Below, one piece after another: positions 18,033 to 25,525 of a stretch of 64,000 nt of DNA (the stretch's first letter is position 1; each line of letters begins with the position of its first letter). A program made the translations under genes and the position numbers. The notes beneath the pieces are model-generated. The model was not told the DNA's origin. It saw nothing but the letters and a program-made list of their open reading frames with translations, and did no database searches. This DNA comes from Pseudobdellovibrio sp. GTDB taxonomy: Bacteria > Bdellovibrionota > Bdellovibrionia > Bdellovibrionales > Bdellovibrionaceae. Location: the NCBI GenBank assembly GCA_023701385.1, contig JAMPXC010000007.1, positions 36,222 to 100,221 of the forward strand, given 5' to 3'.

Positions 18033-19037
18033 ATGAGTAAAAAGGATTTTTATCAAACACTGGGTGTTACCAAATCCTCTTCTCCTGAAGAGATTAAGAA
18101 AGCTTATCGCAAATTAGCGATGCAATATCATCCGGATAAAAATCAGGGCAATAAAAAGGCCGAAGAAAAATTTAAAGAAATTTCTGAGGCCTATGAAGTT
18201 TTAAGCGACGCTGAAAAGAAAAAAAATTACGATATGTTCGGCCACGCTGGTGTGAATGGCAATCCATTCGGTGCAGGTGGCGGAGCACAAGGTGGAAATC
18301 CTTTCGGCCGCGGTGGTGGAAACCCCTTTGGTGGCGGTTTTGGACAAGCGGATATTAACGATTTGTTTGGCGATATTTTCGGCGAAGCTTTTGGTGGTGG
18401 CGGTACTCGCTCAAGAACATCTTCATCACAAAAAAGTTCTCCACGTGGCAAGGGCGCAGACCTTCGTTACACTCTATCAATCACCTTTGAAGAGGCGGCC
18501 GCAGGCACTGAAAAAGTCATTAGCTTTGTTCGCCAAGTAGGTTCGCGTGAAGAAGCCGCTAAGCTTTCTGTAACTGTTCCTCCGGGCGTTAAAGAAGGCC
18601 AACGTTTAAAACTTTCTGAAGAAGGTGACAAACCTTCATCTGGCCCTGCAGGCGATCTTTACGTAATCATCAATCTGCAAGAGCACCTATTATTTAAACG
18701 CGAAGAAGCTGACGTGATGTTAGATCTTCCGGTGAAATACACTGAAGCCATTTTAGGAACTGAAATCGAAATTCCAACCTTAACAGGCAAAGCACAAATT
18801 AAAATTCCGGCGGGAATTTATTCAGGCCAAGTTCTACGTTTAAAAGGTAAGGGTTTTCCGCGTATCGGCGGTATCGGTAATGGCGATATGTTAGTTCGTC
18901 TTTTAGTAGATACCCCACAAAAAACAAACAGCCGCCAAAAAGAACTTCTTGAGGAGCTTAACCGCTATGCTGAAGAAACACCGCTGGTAAAAACTTATAA
19001 AGAAAAATTAGAAAATCTATTGAGGTCTCGTAAATAA
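18033..19037 (+). CDS. DnaJ/CbpA-type J-domain co-chaperone without zinc finger
   Basis: 334-residue class B J-protein. The J-domain occupies residues 1-70 with the essential HPD at 33-35. A Gly/Phe-rich linker (about 75-125; repeated GGGNPFG units) follows, then two C-terminal beta-sandwich domains and a dimerisation tail. There is no CXXCXGXG zinc-finger region; the protein has no such cysteine clusters at all, so it is CbpA/DnaJ2-like and not a classical DnaJ. It delivers substrates to DnaK and stimulates its ATPase. Its position next to grpE suggests it nevertheless acts as the general partner. Its stop codon overlaps the next gene's start by one base (TAATG). Confidence 0.88.
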   Translation: MSKKDFYQTLGVTKSSSPEEIKKAYRKLAMQYHPDKNQGNKKAEEKFKEISEAYEVLSDAEKKKNYDMFGHAGVNGNPFGAGGGAQGGNPFGRGGGNPFGGGFGQADINDLFGDIFGEAFGGGGTRSRTSSSQKSSPRGKGADLRYTLSITFEEAAAGTEKVISFVRQVGSREEAAKLSVTVPPGVKEGQRLKLSEEGDKPSSGPAGDLYVIINLQEHLLFKREEADVMLDLPVKYTEAILGTEIEIPTLTGKAQIKIPAGIYSGQVLRLKGKGFPRIGGIGNGDMLVRLLVDTPQKTNSRQKELLEELNRYAEETPLVKTYKEKLENLLRSRK

Positions 19038-20506
19038 TGAAAAAAACAATCGTCATGTTAGCTGTCTTAGCCATATTCCATGGTTGCACAAGCACTCCTT
19101 CAATTCAGACTCACCACAAAACTATTCCTTCGAAAAAAAATGAATACGCCGCCATTGAAAAAGAAAGCACTCAATCTGCGCCTTCAACAATTTACAGCCC
19201 CTTTCCAGCGGCTGTCGCTGCAACACCGCAAACAGCGATCGTTTCAGCTCCACAGCCCGTTGTTGTAATTCCAGAAGTTAAAAACTTTGATTTTAACGAA
19301 GAGAAAAAAGAAAAACCACGTTCAGCTGTAAGTTATGATTCTGATGCGCAAAAAATCGGTGTGATTCTTCCGATCACAGGAAAAAATGCAAGCCTTGGCC
19401 AACGTGCCTTAAACGCGATTCGTTTAGGTCTTGGTCTGGATGATAAAAGCAATTTTCAATTAGCTATTTATGATAGCCAAAGCAATCCTGACTTAGCGTC
19501 GCAAGGTGTAGAAAAACTTTTACGCGACGACCATGTGGTAGCGATCTTGGGGGGCTTAAGCTCTAAAGAAGCTCAGAATATTTCTTCTAAAGCTGAATTT
19601 TTTCAGGTTCCATTTTTCTCGTTTTCACAAAAATCTGGTTTAACAACAGAGGCTGAATACACTTTTAGAAATTCTGTAACCCCAGAAATGCAAGTGGCTA
19701 GGCTTTTACAGCACGCTTTTAAAAATTTAAACGCCAAGCGTTTTGCCATTCTTTACCCGAACGATGCGTACGGAACTGAGTTTGCCAACAAATATTGGGA
19801 TTTAGTTTTAGCTGGTGGTGGCGAAGTTGTTGCCGCTCAAGCTTATGACCCTAAAGACACGAATTTAGATATTTATGTTAAAAAACTTGTGGGCACTTAC
19901 TACGTTGACGCCCGTTCTGAAGAGTATCAGGCGCGCCAAAAAGAAATCGCTGATAAAAAGAAAAAACAAAAAGAGTTAGAACCTAACAAAAAGAAAAATT
20001 CGCGCGAACACGAAACACAAGAAAATATCTTACCTCCGATTGTAGATTTCGATGTATTATTTGTTCCAGATAGCGGTAAAGCTTTAGGTCAAATCATGGC
20101 GTTTATGAAAAATAACGACGTGACACAAATGACATACCTAGGAACAAATCTTTGGAACACGCCAGATTTATACCGCCGCGTAGGAAATAACACGAGCAAC
20201 GTGTTTTTTGTTGATGCGAACCTATCTGTTGATGACCAAAAGAAGTCGGATTTTCACAGCAAATATGTAACTAAATACGAAGAAGAGCCAACAATCGTTG
20301 AAGCGCAAATTTACGAAGCCGCTAAAATCCTTAAAGACGCCATTGGCAGTAGCTCTATCAGCCGCAGCTCGTTAGCTTACCAGTTAGGTATCTTGGGCCG
20401 TAAACAGGGCGCCTACAGCGAAATACGCATGAATAACAACCACGAGATCGAACGTCCGTTACATATCTTTAGCCTTACTGAAGGCGCTATTCAAAAAACT
20501 GAGTAA
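19037..20506 (+). CDS. lipoprotein with periplasmic-binding-protein fold (penicillin-binding protein activator-like)
   Basis: 489-residue lipoprotein. The signal peptide ends in an FHGC lipobox (C17), followed by a low-complexity Ser/Pro/Ala/Gln linker to about residue 100. From residue ~108 (KIGVILPITGKNASLG) it has the type 1 periplasmic-binding fold shared by LivJ-type receptors and LpoA-like penicillin-binding protein activators. A Lys/Glu-rich insertion at about residues 295-332 breaks the fold and is probably a surface loop. Translation is coupled to the preceding J-domain gene (TAATG overlap). With no ABC permease genes nearby, an envelope role such as stimulating peptidoglycan synthesis is more likely than nutrient uptake, but this is inference. 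Confidence 0.75.
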   Translation: MKKTIVMLAVLAIFHGCTSTPSIQTHHKTIPSKKNEYAAIEKESTQSAPSTIYSPFPAAVAATPQTAIVSAPQPVVVIPEVKNFDFNEEKKEKPRSAVSYDSDAQKIGVILPITGKNASLGQRALNAIRLGLGLDDKSNFQLAIYDSQSNPDLASQGVEKLLRDDHVVAILGGLSSKEAQNISSKAEFFQVPFFSFSQKSGLTTEAEYTFRNSVTPEMQVARLLQHAFKNLNAKRFAILYPNDAYGTEFANKYWDLVLAGGGEVVAAQAYDPKDTNLDIYVKKLVGTYYVDARSEEYQARQKEIADKKKKQKELEPNKKKNSREHETQENILPPIVDFDVLFVPDSGKALGQIMAFMKNNDVTQMTYLGTNLWNTPDLYRRVGNNTSNVFFVDANLSVDDQKKSDFHSKYVTKYEEEPTIVEAQIYEAAKILKDAIGSSSISRSSLAYQLGILGRKQGAYSEIRMNNNHEIERPLHIFSLTEGAIQKTE

Positions 20507-20517
20507 ATTTGTTTTGA

Positions 20518-20540
20518 TCTGCCCACGGCAGACCCTTTTC
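20518..20540 (+). terminator. probable terminator of the grpE-dnaJ-lipoprotein operon
   Basis: A 6-bp perfect stem TCTGCC/GGCAGA (20518-20523 with 20527-20532) with a CAC loop lies 12 bases after the lipoprotein stop and is followed by CCCTTTTCTT. The T-run is interrupted, so termination may be partial. A second hairpin CCTTG/CAAGG (20553-20573) follows without a T-run. Confidence 0.45.
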
Positions 20541-20648
20541 TTAACAATTCGGCCTTGCTTTTATAAAACAAGGTCGACTTTAGTCCAAATTAGCTACGAT
20601 TTAAGAACATTCTGCGACTTTTTTCACCGACCGCTAACCGCTTTTTCC

Positions 20649-20697
20649 CCCTCCTGCATCCAATGTCCAAGAGCTAGCAGATAGTCTAGTAGGAGGG
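20649..20697 (+). promoter_or_regulatory. possible ribosome-binding-site-sequestering leader of the first DksA-like gene
   Basis: CCCTCCT at 20649-20655 is a perfect 7-base complement of AGGAGGG at 20691-20697, which is the Shine-Dalgarno sequence of the gene starting at 20703. If the transcript begins upstream of 20649, the leader can fold with a 35-base loop that hides the ribosome binding site. The transcription start is unknown, so this is a structural prediction only. Confidence 0.35.
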
Positions 20698-20702
20698 TTT
20701 CG

Positions 20703-21095
20703 ATGAAAAAGGATTTTTTATCAGAACAAACAGTTCAGGTGTGCAGAACAAAACTTTTAACTTTTAAAAGTAATATTTTGAATCAAATGAAATCAATGGC
20801 TGCGGATTTTAATCTAGTTGATAAATCCCGTGGTGATGAAAGCGATCTGTCTGCTGCTCATCAAGAAGAGCATAATTTTTTAATCGCCCAAACAAGAATG
20901 AAAACCCAATTATTAGAAATCGAAATGGCTCTAGGCCGCATCGAAAGCGGAAACTACGGGATCTGCGAAGAAACCGATGAGCTGATCGAGACTGAGCGTT
21001 TACTAGCCATTCCTTGGACACGTCTGAGCATTGAAGGGGCAGAAATCCGCGAGTCGCAAACAAAAAAAGCAGGCAAAGGTTATCTTGCTTTTTGA
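20703..21095 (+). CDS. DksA/TraR-family protein with degenerate zinc finger
   Basis: 130-residue protein with the DksA plan: an N-terminal coiled coil (about residues 5-80) and a C-terminal globular finger. The acidic coiled-coil tip is kept (DESDLSA, D45 and D48), the part that reaches the RNA polymerase secondary channel. In the finger, the CX2CX17CX2C pattern is reduced to one cysteine: C88, then T91, S109 and G112 at the other ligand positions, so zinc cannot be held in the usual way. Neighbouring residues (YGIC, RLLAIP) still follow the family. Such cysteine-poor DksA forms are known in other bacteria as zinc-independent versions. ATG 20703 follows AGGAGG by six bases. The intact paralogue lies 149 bases downstream. 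Confidence 0.85.
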   Translation: MKKDFLSEQTVQVCRTKLLTFKSNILNQMKSMAADFNLVDKSRGDESDLSAAHQEEHNFLIAQTRMKTQLLEIEMALGRIESGNYGICEETDELIETERLLAIPWTRLSIEGAEIRESQTKKAGKGYLAF

Positions 21096-21161
21096 TTCTA
21101 CAAATTACAGATTTCGCGTAAGAATCTGAACAGCTTTTTACGCGGTGTTTTTTGATGACAG

Positions 21162-21243
21162 AAATCCCTCTTTAAGTGAATTATCGCGCCAGATTCGGAT
21201 GTGTTTCAACATTTCAACTGGCGAATGTCAGTGAGGGGGATTT
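21162..21243 (+). promoter_or_regulatory. possible ribosome-binding-site-sequestering leader of the second DksA-like gene
   Basis: AAATCCC at 21162-21168 pairs perfectly with GGGATTT at 21237-21243, and two further pairs form if two Gs bulge. The right arm contains the G-rich Shine-Dalgarno sequence of the gene starting at GTG 21245. The pairing spans about 68 bases, so it is less stable than the one before the first paralogue. It is reported because the same arrangement occurs twice in a row. Confidence 0.25.
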
Positions 21244-21244
21244 G

Positions 21245-21640
21245 GTGAAAAAAACCGACAACGTAGAAGCTTTAAATATGTCGCCAGAACTGACTATCAT
21301 CAGAGATTCATTACTATTGCAAAAAAGCGAAATCTTAAATCGTGATAACGAATTTAAATTAGCGCAATTAGATGTTTCAAAACTATCTGATGAAGGCGAT
21401 CAAACAGCTCAAGAACAACAAAATAATATATCAATTCAACTTCATGAACGCGAGAGAAAATCTCTTGTTCTGATTGAAAAAACTCTTTCAAAATTTGCTA
21501 ATGGCACCTACGGTGAATGCGAATCGTGCGGAGATGAAATCTCTATCAAGCGTCTTCAAGCTAGACCTTTGACTCCTTTCTGCATCAACTGCATGGAAGA
21601 GCACGAAGAGCATTCGCAAAATTCAGGACTATTCCAATAA
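21245..21640 (+). CDS. DksA/TraR-family zinc-finger regulator
   Basis: 131-residue DksA/TraR-like protein with an intact C4 zinc finger: C92 and C95 (YGECESC), C113 and C116 (FCINC), spacing CX2CX17CX2C. The acidic tip DEGDQTA is also present, so it should bind the RNA polymerase secondary channel and adjust transcription with ppGpp, in the cytoplasm. I chose GTG 21245 because GAGGGGGA lies five bases upstream and the resulting length equals that of the paralogue; the frame opens upstream at GTG 21176, but those 23 residues have no family counterpart and no ribosome binding site. The two tandem paralogues probably arose by duplication and one lost its zinc ligands. Confidence 0.85.
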   Translation: MKKTDNVEALNMSPELTIIRDSLLLQKSEILNRDNEFKLAQLDVSKLSDEGDQTAQEQQNNISIQLHERERKSLVLIEKTLSKFANGTYGECESCGDEISIKRLQARPLTPFCINCMEEHEEHSQNSGLFQ

Positions 21641-21706
21641 GCGGTCGTTTAATTCCAGCCTAAAGTATCTATGAAAACTCAAGGTTTTCTCATGGAATGA
21701 GACCTG

Positions 21707-21732
21707 CTGACATGGATGTCAGTCTTGTTTTT
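21707..21732 (+). terminator. probable terminator between the DksA-like gene and lon
   Basis: Inverted repeat CTGACA/TGTCAG (21707-21712 with 21717-21722) with a 4-base loop is followed by TCTTGTTTTTAAC. It would separate the second DksA-like gene from lon and implies that lon has its own promoter between here and 21782. Confidence 0.55.
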
Positions 21733-21781
21733 AACAAATTTTTAAAATCCAGACTTAAAATCATTCAAGCTGATTCATTTT

Positions 21782-21811
21782 GCTCCGATGAGTTTCTTAA
21801 GAAACAGGAGC
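21782..21811 (+). promoter_or_regulatory. hairpin covering the lon ribosome binding site (candidate RNA thermometer)
   Basis: GCTCC (21782-21786) pairs with GGAGC (21807-21811), which contains most of the lon Shine-Dalgarno sequence AGGAG (21806-21810). Inside, GTTTC (21792-21796) pairs with GAAAC (21801-21805) around a TTAA loop, giving a two-part stem with a small asymmetric internal loop. The start codon lies four bases beyond the stem. A weak stem masking the ribosome binding site of a heat-shock protease gene is what an RNA thermometer looks like. The inner 14-base palindrome could instead be a DNA operator. Confidence 0.45.
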
Positions 21812-21815
21812 CGAC

Positions 21816-24236
21816 ATGACTTTTGATAATCAACCAGTTGAAGTACCACAAACTCTACCGATGTTACCAGTAAGAGATATCGTTGTATTCCCTTACATGA
21901 TCATCCCACTTTTCGTAGGACGTGAATCATCGATCAGATCAGTAGAAGATGCTTTAGCTAAGAATCGCCTTATCTTTTTAGCTTCACAAAAAGATATCGC
22001 TGAAGAAAATCCTACACCAGACACAATTTACAAAGTTGGTACTGTAGCGAAAATTATGCGCATGAGAAAACTTTCTGATGGCCGCGTAAAAATCCTTATC
22101 CAAGGTGAAGCGAAAGCGCAAATCACTTCATTCACTAAAACAACTGGTAGTTATGAAGTAGCTATCGAAAAAATTGAAGATAAAAATACGGCAACGACTC
22201 CTGCAGAAATCGAAGCTTTAGTTCGCACGGCAAAAGAGTCGATCGAAAAAATCATCGCTCTTGGTAAAGCTTTATCTCCTGATATCTTATTAGTATTAGA
22301 TGATGTTACTGATCCAGGTCGCATCGCTGACTTAATCGCATCTAACTTAGGTGTGAAAGTACAAGAAGCTCAAAAAGTTTTAGAAACAACTGACGCTAAA
22401 GAACGCCTCTCCCTAGTGTGCCAAATTTTAGCTTCTGAGTTAGAAGTATTACAAGCTCAAGCTAAATTACGTGGTAACTCTCGCGAAGACCAACACAAAA
22501 ATCAACGCGAAAATTTCTTACGCGATCAAATGAAGGCGATCAAATCTGAATTAGGTGAGAACGCTGCTCAAGATTCTAAATCTGAAGAGATGGAAGAATT
22601 ACGTAATAAATTAATGAATGCGGGTATGCCTGAAACAGTTCAAGCTGAAGCATTAAAACAATTAAACCGTTTAGAGCGTATGCACCCAGATGCTTCTGAA
22701 GCAACTATGGTTCGTACTTACCTAGACTGGATGGTTGATCTTCCGTGGAGCAAGCAAACTGAAGATATCCATGATCTAGCTCATGCAAAAGCAGTTCTAG
22801 ATGACGATCACTATGAATTGCAAAAAGCTAAAGACCGTGTAATGGAATTTTTAGCTGTAAGAAAATTAAAAACGACAATGAAGGGTCCTATCTTATGTTT
22901 TTCTGGTCCTCCGGGCGTAGGTAAAACATCTTTAGGTCGCTCAATTGCAAAAGCAATGGGTCGTGAATACTTCCGTATCGCACTTGGCGGCGTAAAAGAC
23001 GAAGCTGAGATCCGTGGTCACAGAAGAACATACGTTGGAGCAATGCCTGGTAAAATCGTGCAAGCTTTACGTCAATGTAAAACTAAAAATCCGGTTATCG
23101 TGTTAGATGAGATCGACAAAATGGCTTCAGACTTCAGAGGTGATCCAGCTTCTGCAATGTTAGAGGTGTTAGATCCAGAACAAAACACAACTTTCCGTGA
23201 TAACTATTTAAATGTAGATTTCGATTTATCAAAAGTTCTATTCATTGCTACAGCTAATGTGGTTGAAAACATTCCACCAGCTTTACGTGACCGTATGGAA
23301 ATGATCTACATCCCTGGTTACACAGAGAATGATAAATTATTTATTACTAAAAAACATTTAATTAACAGACAGATGGAAGCCAACGGTATCACATCAGACA
23401 ATATCAAATTCACTGATGAAGGTATCAAGTTCTTAATCGCTGGCTATACTCGTGAAGCGGGACTTCGCAACCTAGAGAGAGAAGTTGGTTCTGTTTGCCG
23501 TAAAGTAGCTAAAAAAGTTGTTATGAACGAATCTAATTTCGTAGAAGTAACAGCCCAAACTGTTCCTGAATTATTAGGTCCTCCACGTTTCTTACGTGAT
23601 GACAAAATGCTTGAGCCTTCAGTAGGTGTAGTTCAAGGTTTAGCTTGGACTCAAGCTGGTGGTGAAGTTCTTCTTATCGAAGCACTTAAAATGAAAGGTA
23701 AAGGATCAATGATGCTTACCGGTCAATTAGGTGACGTGATGAAAGAATCTGCTCACGCTGCGATGTCTTATGCTCGTGCTCACATGGACGAGTTAGGTAT
23801 CGAACAAGAGATGTTTGAAAAATTTGATGTTCACGTTCACTTACCAGCAGGTGCTATCCCTAAAGATGGTCCTTCAGCAGGTATTACGTTAACAACAGCT
23901 TTAGTTTCTTTATTAACTGGTACTCCAGTAAGAAACGACATCGCGATGACTGGCGAAGTGACTTTACAAGGTCGCGTATTACCAGTAGGCGGTATCCGTG
24001 AGAAGTGCTTAGCGGCACTTAACTTAGGAATCACTAATGTAATCATTCCTATGGCTAACGGAAAAGATTTAGAAGATATCCCACAAGTTTTCAAAGATAA
24101 GATGAATTTCATCTTAGCAGAAAACCTAGATGAAGTTTTCGCTGTAGCTTTCGAGAAATCTGATCGCTTCACGAAAAATAAGCCAAGCGCTAAGAAAGAT
24201 CCAAAAAAAGGATCAACGAAGACTGCAGCCGCTTAG
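21816..24236 (+). CDS. lon: ATP-dependent protease Lon
   Basis: 806-residue Lon protease (LonA type), a cytoplasmic hexamer that unfolds and degrades damaged and regulatory proteins. It has an N-terminal substrate-binding domain (from LPMLPVRDIVVFPYM), a coiled-coil middle, the AAA+ module with Walker A GPPGVGKTS (K370) and Walker B VIVLDEIDK, and the C-terminal protease domain with the Ser-Lys dyad S687 (PKDGPSAG) and K730 (REKCLAA). A short Lys-rich tail ends the protein. Start ATG 21816 follows AGGAG by five bases. The gene is monocistronic: a hairpin terminator precedes it and another follows. Its leader can fold over the ribosome binding site. Confidence 0.97.
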   Translation: MTFDNQPVEVPQTLPMLPVRDIVVFPYMIIPLFVGRESSIRSVEDALAKNRLIFLASQKDIAEENPTPDTIYKVGTVAKIMRMRKLSDGRVKILIQGEAKAQITSFTKTTGSYEVAIEKIEDKNTATTPAEIEALVRTAKESIEKIIALGKALSPDILLVLDDVTDPGRIADLIASNLGVKVQEAQKVLETTDAKERLSLVCQILASELEVLQAQAKLRGNSREDQHKNQRENFLRDQMKAIKSELGENAAQDSKSEEMEELRNKLMNAGMPETVQAEALKQLNRLERMHPDASEATMVRTYLDWMVDLPWSKQTEDIHDLAHAKAVLDDDHYELQKAKDRVMEFLAVRKLKTTMKGPILCFSGPPGVGKTSLGRSIAKAMGREYFRIALGGVKDEAEIRGHRRTYVGAMPGKIVQALRQCKTKNPVIVLDEIDKMASDFRGDPASAMLEVLDPEQNTTFRDNYLNVDFDLSKVLFIATANVVENIPPALRDRMEMIYIPGYTENDKLFITKKHLINRQMEANGITSDNIKFTDEGIKFLIAGYTREAGLRNLEREVGSVCRKVAKKVVMNESNFVEVTAQTVPELLGPPRFLRDDKMLEPSVGVVQGLAWTQAGGEVLLIEALKMKGKGSMMLTGQLGDVMKESAHAAMSYARAHMDELGIEQEMFEKFDVHVHLPAGAIPKDGPSAGITLTTALVSLLTGTPVRNDIAMTGEVTLQGRVLPVGGIREKCLAALNLGITNVIIPMANGKDLEDIPQVFKDKMNFILAENLDEVFAVAFEKSDRFTKNKPSAKKDPKKGSTKTAAA

Positions 24237-24261
24237 TTGTTATTTCTAAAATGTTTTTATT

Positions 24262-24296
24262 AAATAGCCTGGCTTACCACGTCAGGCTATTTTTTA
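24262..24296. terminator. Rho-independent terminator after lon, shared with the convergent HTH gene
   Basis: Stem AAATAGCCTG/CAGGCTATTT (24262-24271 with 24283-24292) with an 11-base loop and a following T-run. The leftward gene's stop codon at 24287-24289 lies inside the right arm, so this serves both convergent units. Confidence 0.85.
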
Positions 24297-24547
24297 TACA
24301 AGCTGCCTTTTATGAAGCGAAATTCATTTAAAAATAAAATAACTTTTTGCGGTTCCATTTTATAAAGCATGGTCATTTTGGCAAATTCAAAGCCTTTTAT
24401 AGGCTCAATCCCACTTTCATATTCTTGTAACCGATGAACTTCAATTTCCAGCTGGCGTGCTGCTGTTTCTACATCGAAGCTTTTTTCCAGACGCTGTTGC
24501 TTAACCCAACTTCCAATTTTTCTATGTAAATATAGAGCACTAAGCAT
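24287..24547 (-). CDS. small helix-turn-helix (XRE-like) protein
   Basis: 86-residue basic protein with an XRE/Cro-type HTH pattern: a first helix with VKQQRLEKS, then the turn and recognition region DVETAARQLEIEVHRLQEYESG, which matches the usual ...ARRLGVS...LSRYERG layout. No other domain fits in this length. I chose ATG 24547 since AGGAG lies eight bases upstream; the GTG three codons earlier is too close to it. It is divergent from the S24-type repressor gene and convergent with lon. The inverted repeat at 24558-24590 overlaps its ribosome binding site, so it is probably controlled by the neighbouring repressor. Function beyond DNA binding is unknown. Confidence 0.65.
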   Translation of the reverse strand: MLSALYLHRKIGSWVKQQRLEKSFDVETAARQLEIEVHRLQEYESGIEPIKGFEFAKMTMLYKMEPQKVILFLNEFRFIKGSLYKK

Positions 24548-24557
24548 TTGAATCACT

Positions 24558-24590
24558 CCTAATAAGGATGTGCATTTATTCCTTATTAGG
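24558..24590. promoter_or_regulatory. perfect 10-bp inverted repeat, candidate operator of the S24 repressor
   Basis: CCTAATAAGG (24558-24567) and CCTTATTAGG (24581-24590) are exact reverse complements separated by 13 bases, giving 23 bp centre to centre, about two helical turns. It lies between two divergent HTH genes, the usual place for a CI/LexA-type operator. In the leftward transcript the same repeat would fold into a 10-bp hairpin that overlaps the ribosome binding site of the small HTH gene, so RNA-level control is an alternative. Confidence 0.6.
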
Positions 24591-24628
24591 AAAGAAAGGG
24601 CAAGAAAAAAAGCTATTGTTAAAGATGA

Positions 24629-25390
24629 GTGAAAACCCGCGGAAAAAAATTACCCAGAAAACGTTATAAAAATCAGGCCTTTTTAGTGGCTTTGGGCGAA
24701 AATTGCCGCCGCATTCGTTTACAGCGAGGATATTCAATTGATCGTTTATCTCGAGAGTCAGAACAACTTTCCCCGGCGAGCATTGATCGTTTAGAAAATG
24801 GCACCGGTGACTCGCAAATTCTGGTTTTGGTCCGTTACGCCCAAACGCTTAATGTAAGCCTTCTGGAGCTCTTTTCTTTTGTTAAAAATTTGCAAGATCT
24901 ATCCAAAGACAGCCGGATTATACCTTATGAGGAAGGATCTGGGCCGCCCTTAGGGTATGTTCCCGTTTACCCTCTTCATGTAGCTGCGGGGTTATTTGGC
25001 AATGAGCGCGAAACTTCTGAGCAACCCCTGGGCTGGGTTGATGCAAATATTCGCTCTGGAGCCTCGGAATATTTTGCTTCGTTTGTTCATGGTGAATCTA
25101 TGCAACCCCGCATTTCAGACGGCTCTTTATGCTTATTCCGCAAATACAGCGGAGGCAGCCGTCAGGGAAAAATCTTTCTGGTCCGCGCCCAGGGATTAAA
25201 AAATAGTGAAACTGGCGAAGCCTTTGTTTTAAAAAAATATGTCCGGCAAACACCCCCGCGAACAAATCAAGCTGAAGATCCGGCGATTATTCACCTTATA
25301 TCTGAAAATCCCCGCTTTTCTCCGATAGTGCTTGTTGGCCTGCAAGACGAAGATGTGCAAACCATCGCAGAATTTATTCGAACCGTATAA
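24629..25390 (+). CDS. XRE-type HTH repressor with S24 (LexA/CI-like) autocleavage domain
   Basis: 253-residue regulator. Residues ~20-85 form an XRE HTH (LGENCRRIRLQRGYSIDRLSRES, recognition LSPASIDRLENG). Residues ~110-250 form an S24 domain like LexA, UmuD and phage repressors: candidate cleavage site A-G at 120-121 in HVAAGLFG, nucleophile S157 in HGESMQP and general base K202 in FVLKKY. It should bind an operator as a dimer and be inactivated by self-cleavage, possibly when RecA is activated. It starts with GTG 24629; a nearby ATG (24625) is out of frame and soon stops. The ribosome binding site is weak. It is divergent from the small HTH gene, with the inverted repeat 24558-24590 between them. 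No prophage genes follow, so it may act as a chromosomal stress regulator. Confidence 0.82.
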   Translation: MKTRGKKLPRKRYKNQAFLVALGENCRRIRLQRGYSIDRLSRESEQLSPASIDRLENGTGDSQILVLVRYAQTLNVSLLELFSFVKNLQDLSKDSRIIPYEEGSGPPLGYVPVYPLHVAAGLFGNERETSEQPLGWVDANIRSGASEYFASFVHGESMQPRISDGSLCLFRKYSGGSRQGKIFLVRAQGLKNSETGEAFVLKKYVRQTPPRTNQAEDPAIIHLISENPRFSPIVLVGLQDEDVQTIAEFIRTV

Positions 25391-25416
25391 AATTTATCCT
25401 TTTCTATTTTCTTTTA

Positions 25417-25434
25417 ATTTTCATTTTCATTTTC
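25417..25434. repeat. three tandem ATTTTC hexamers upstream of the iron operon
   Basis: Three exact copies of ATTTTC in direct repeat, 91 bases before the barrel-protein start. On the other strand this is GAAAAT three times, which loosely resembles hexamer arrays (GATAAT-like) bound by Fur. It could be a degenerate Fur site or simply a short simple-sequence repeat. Confidence 0.4.
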
Positions 25435-25488
25435 GTTTCAACTAGTAATTACTGCGCTTTCAATTACGGTTTTTTTTCGCGACTCGTT

Positions 25489-25516
25489 TTGAAAATCTGA
25501 AACCATCATTTATAGA
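25489..25516 (+). promoter_or_regulatory. candidate sigma-70 promoter of the iron operon, close to leaderless
   Basis: TTGAAA (25489-25494), a 16-base spacer and TATAGA (25511-25516) match a vegetative promoter well. Transcription would begin at about 25522-25524, only two to four bases before the ATG at 25526. No Shine-Dalgarno sequence precedes that ATG, which fits a leaderless mRNA. Confidence 0.5.
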
Positions 25517-25525
25517 CAGCCATCT

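Noticed and set aside
21176..21244. N-terminal extension of the zinc-finger DksA-like gene from GTG 21176
   Set aside because: No ribosome binding site and no family counterpart; GTG 21245 has a strong one and gives the same length as the paralogue.
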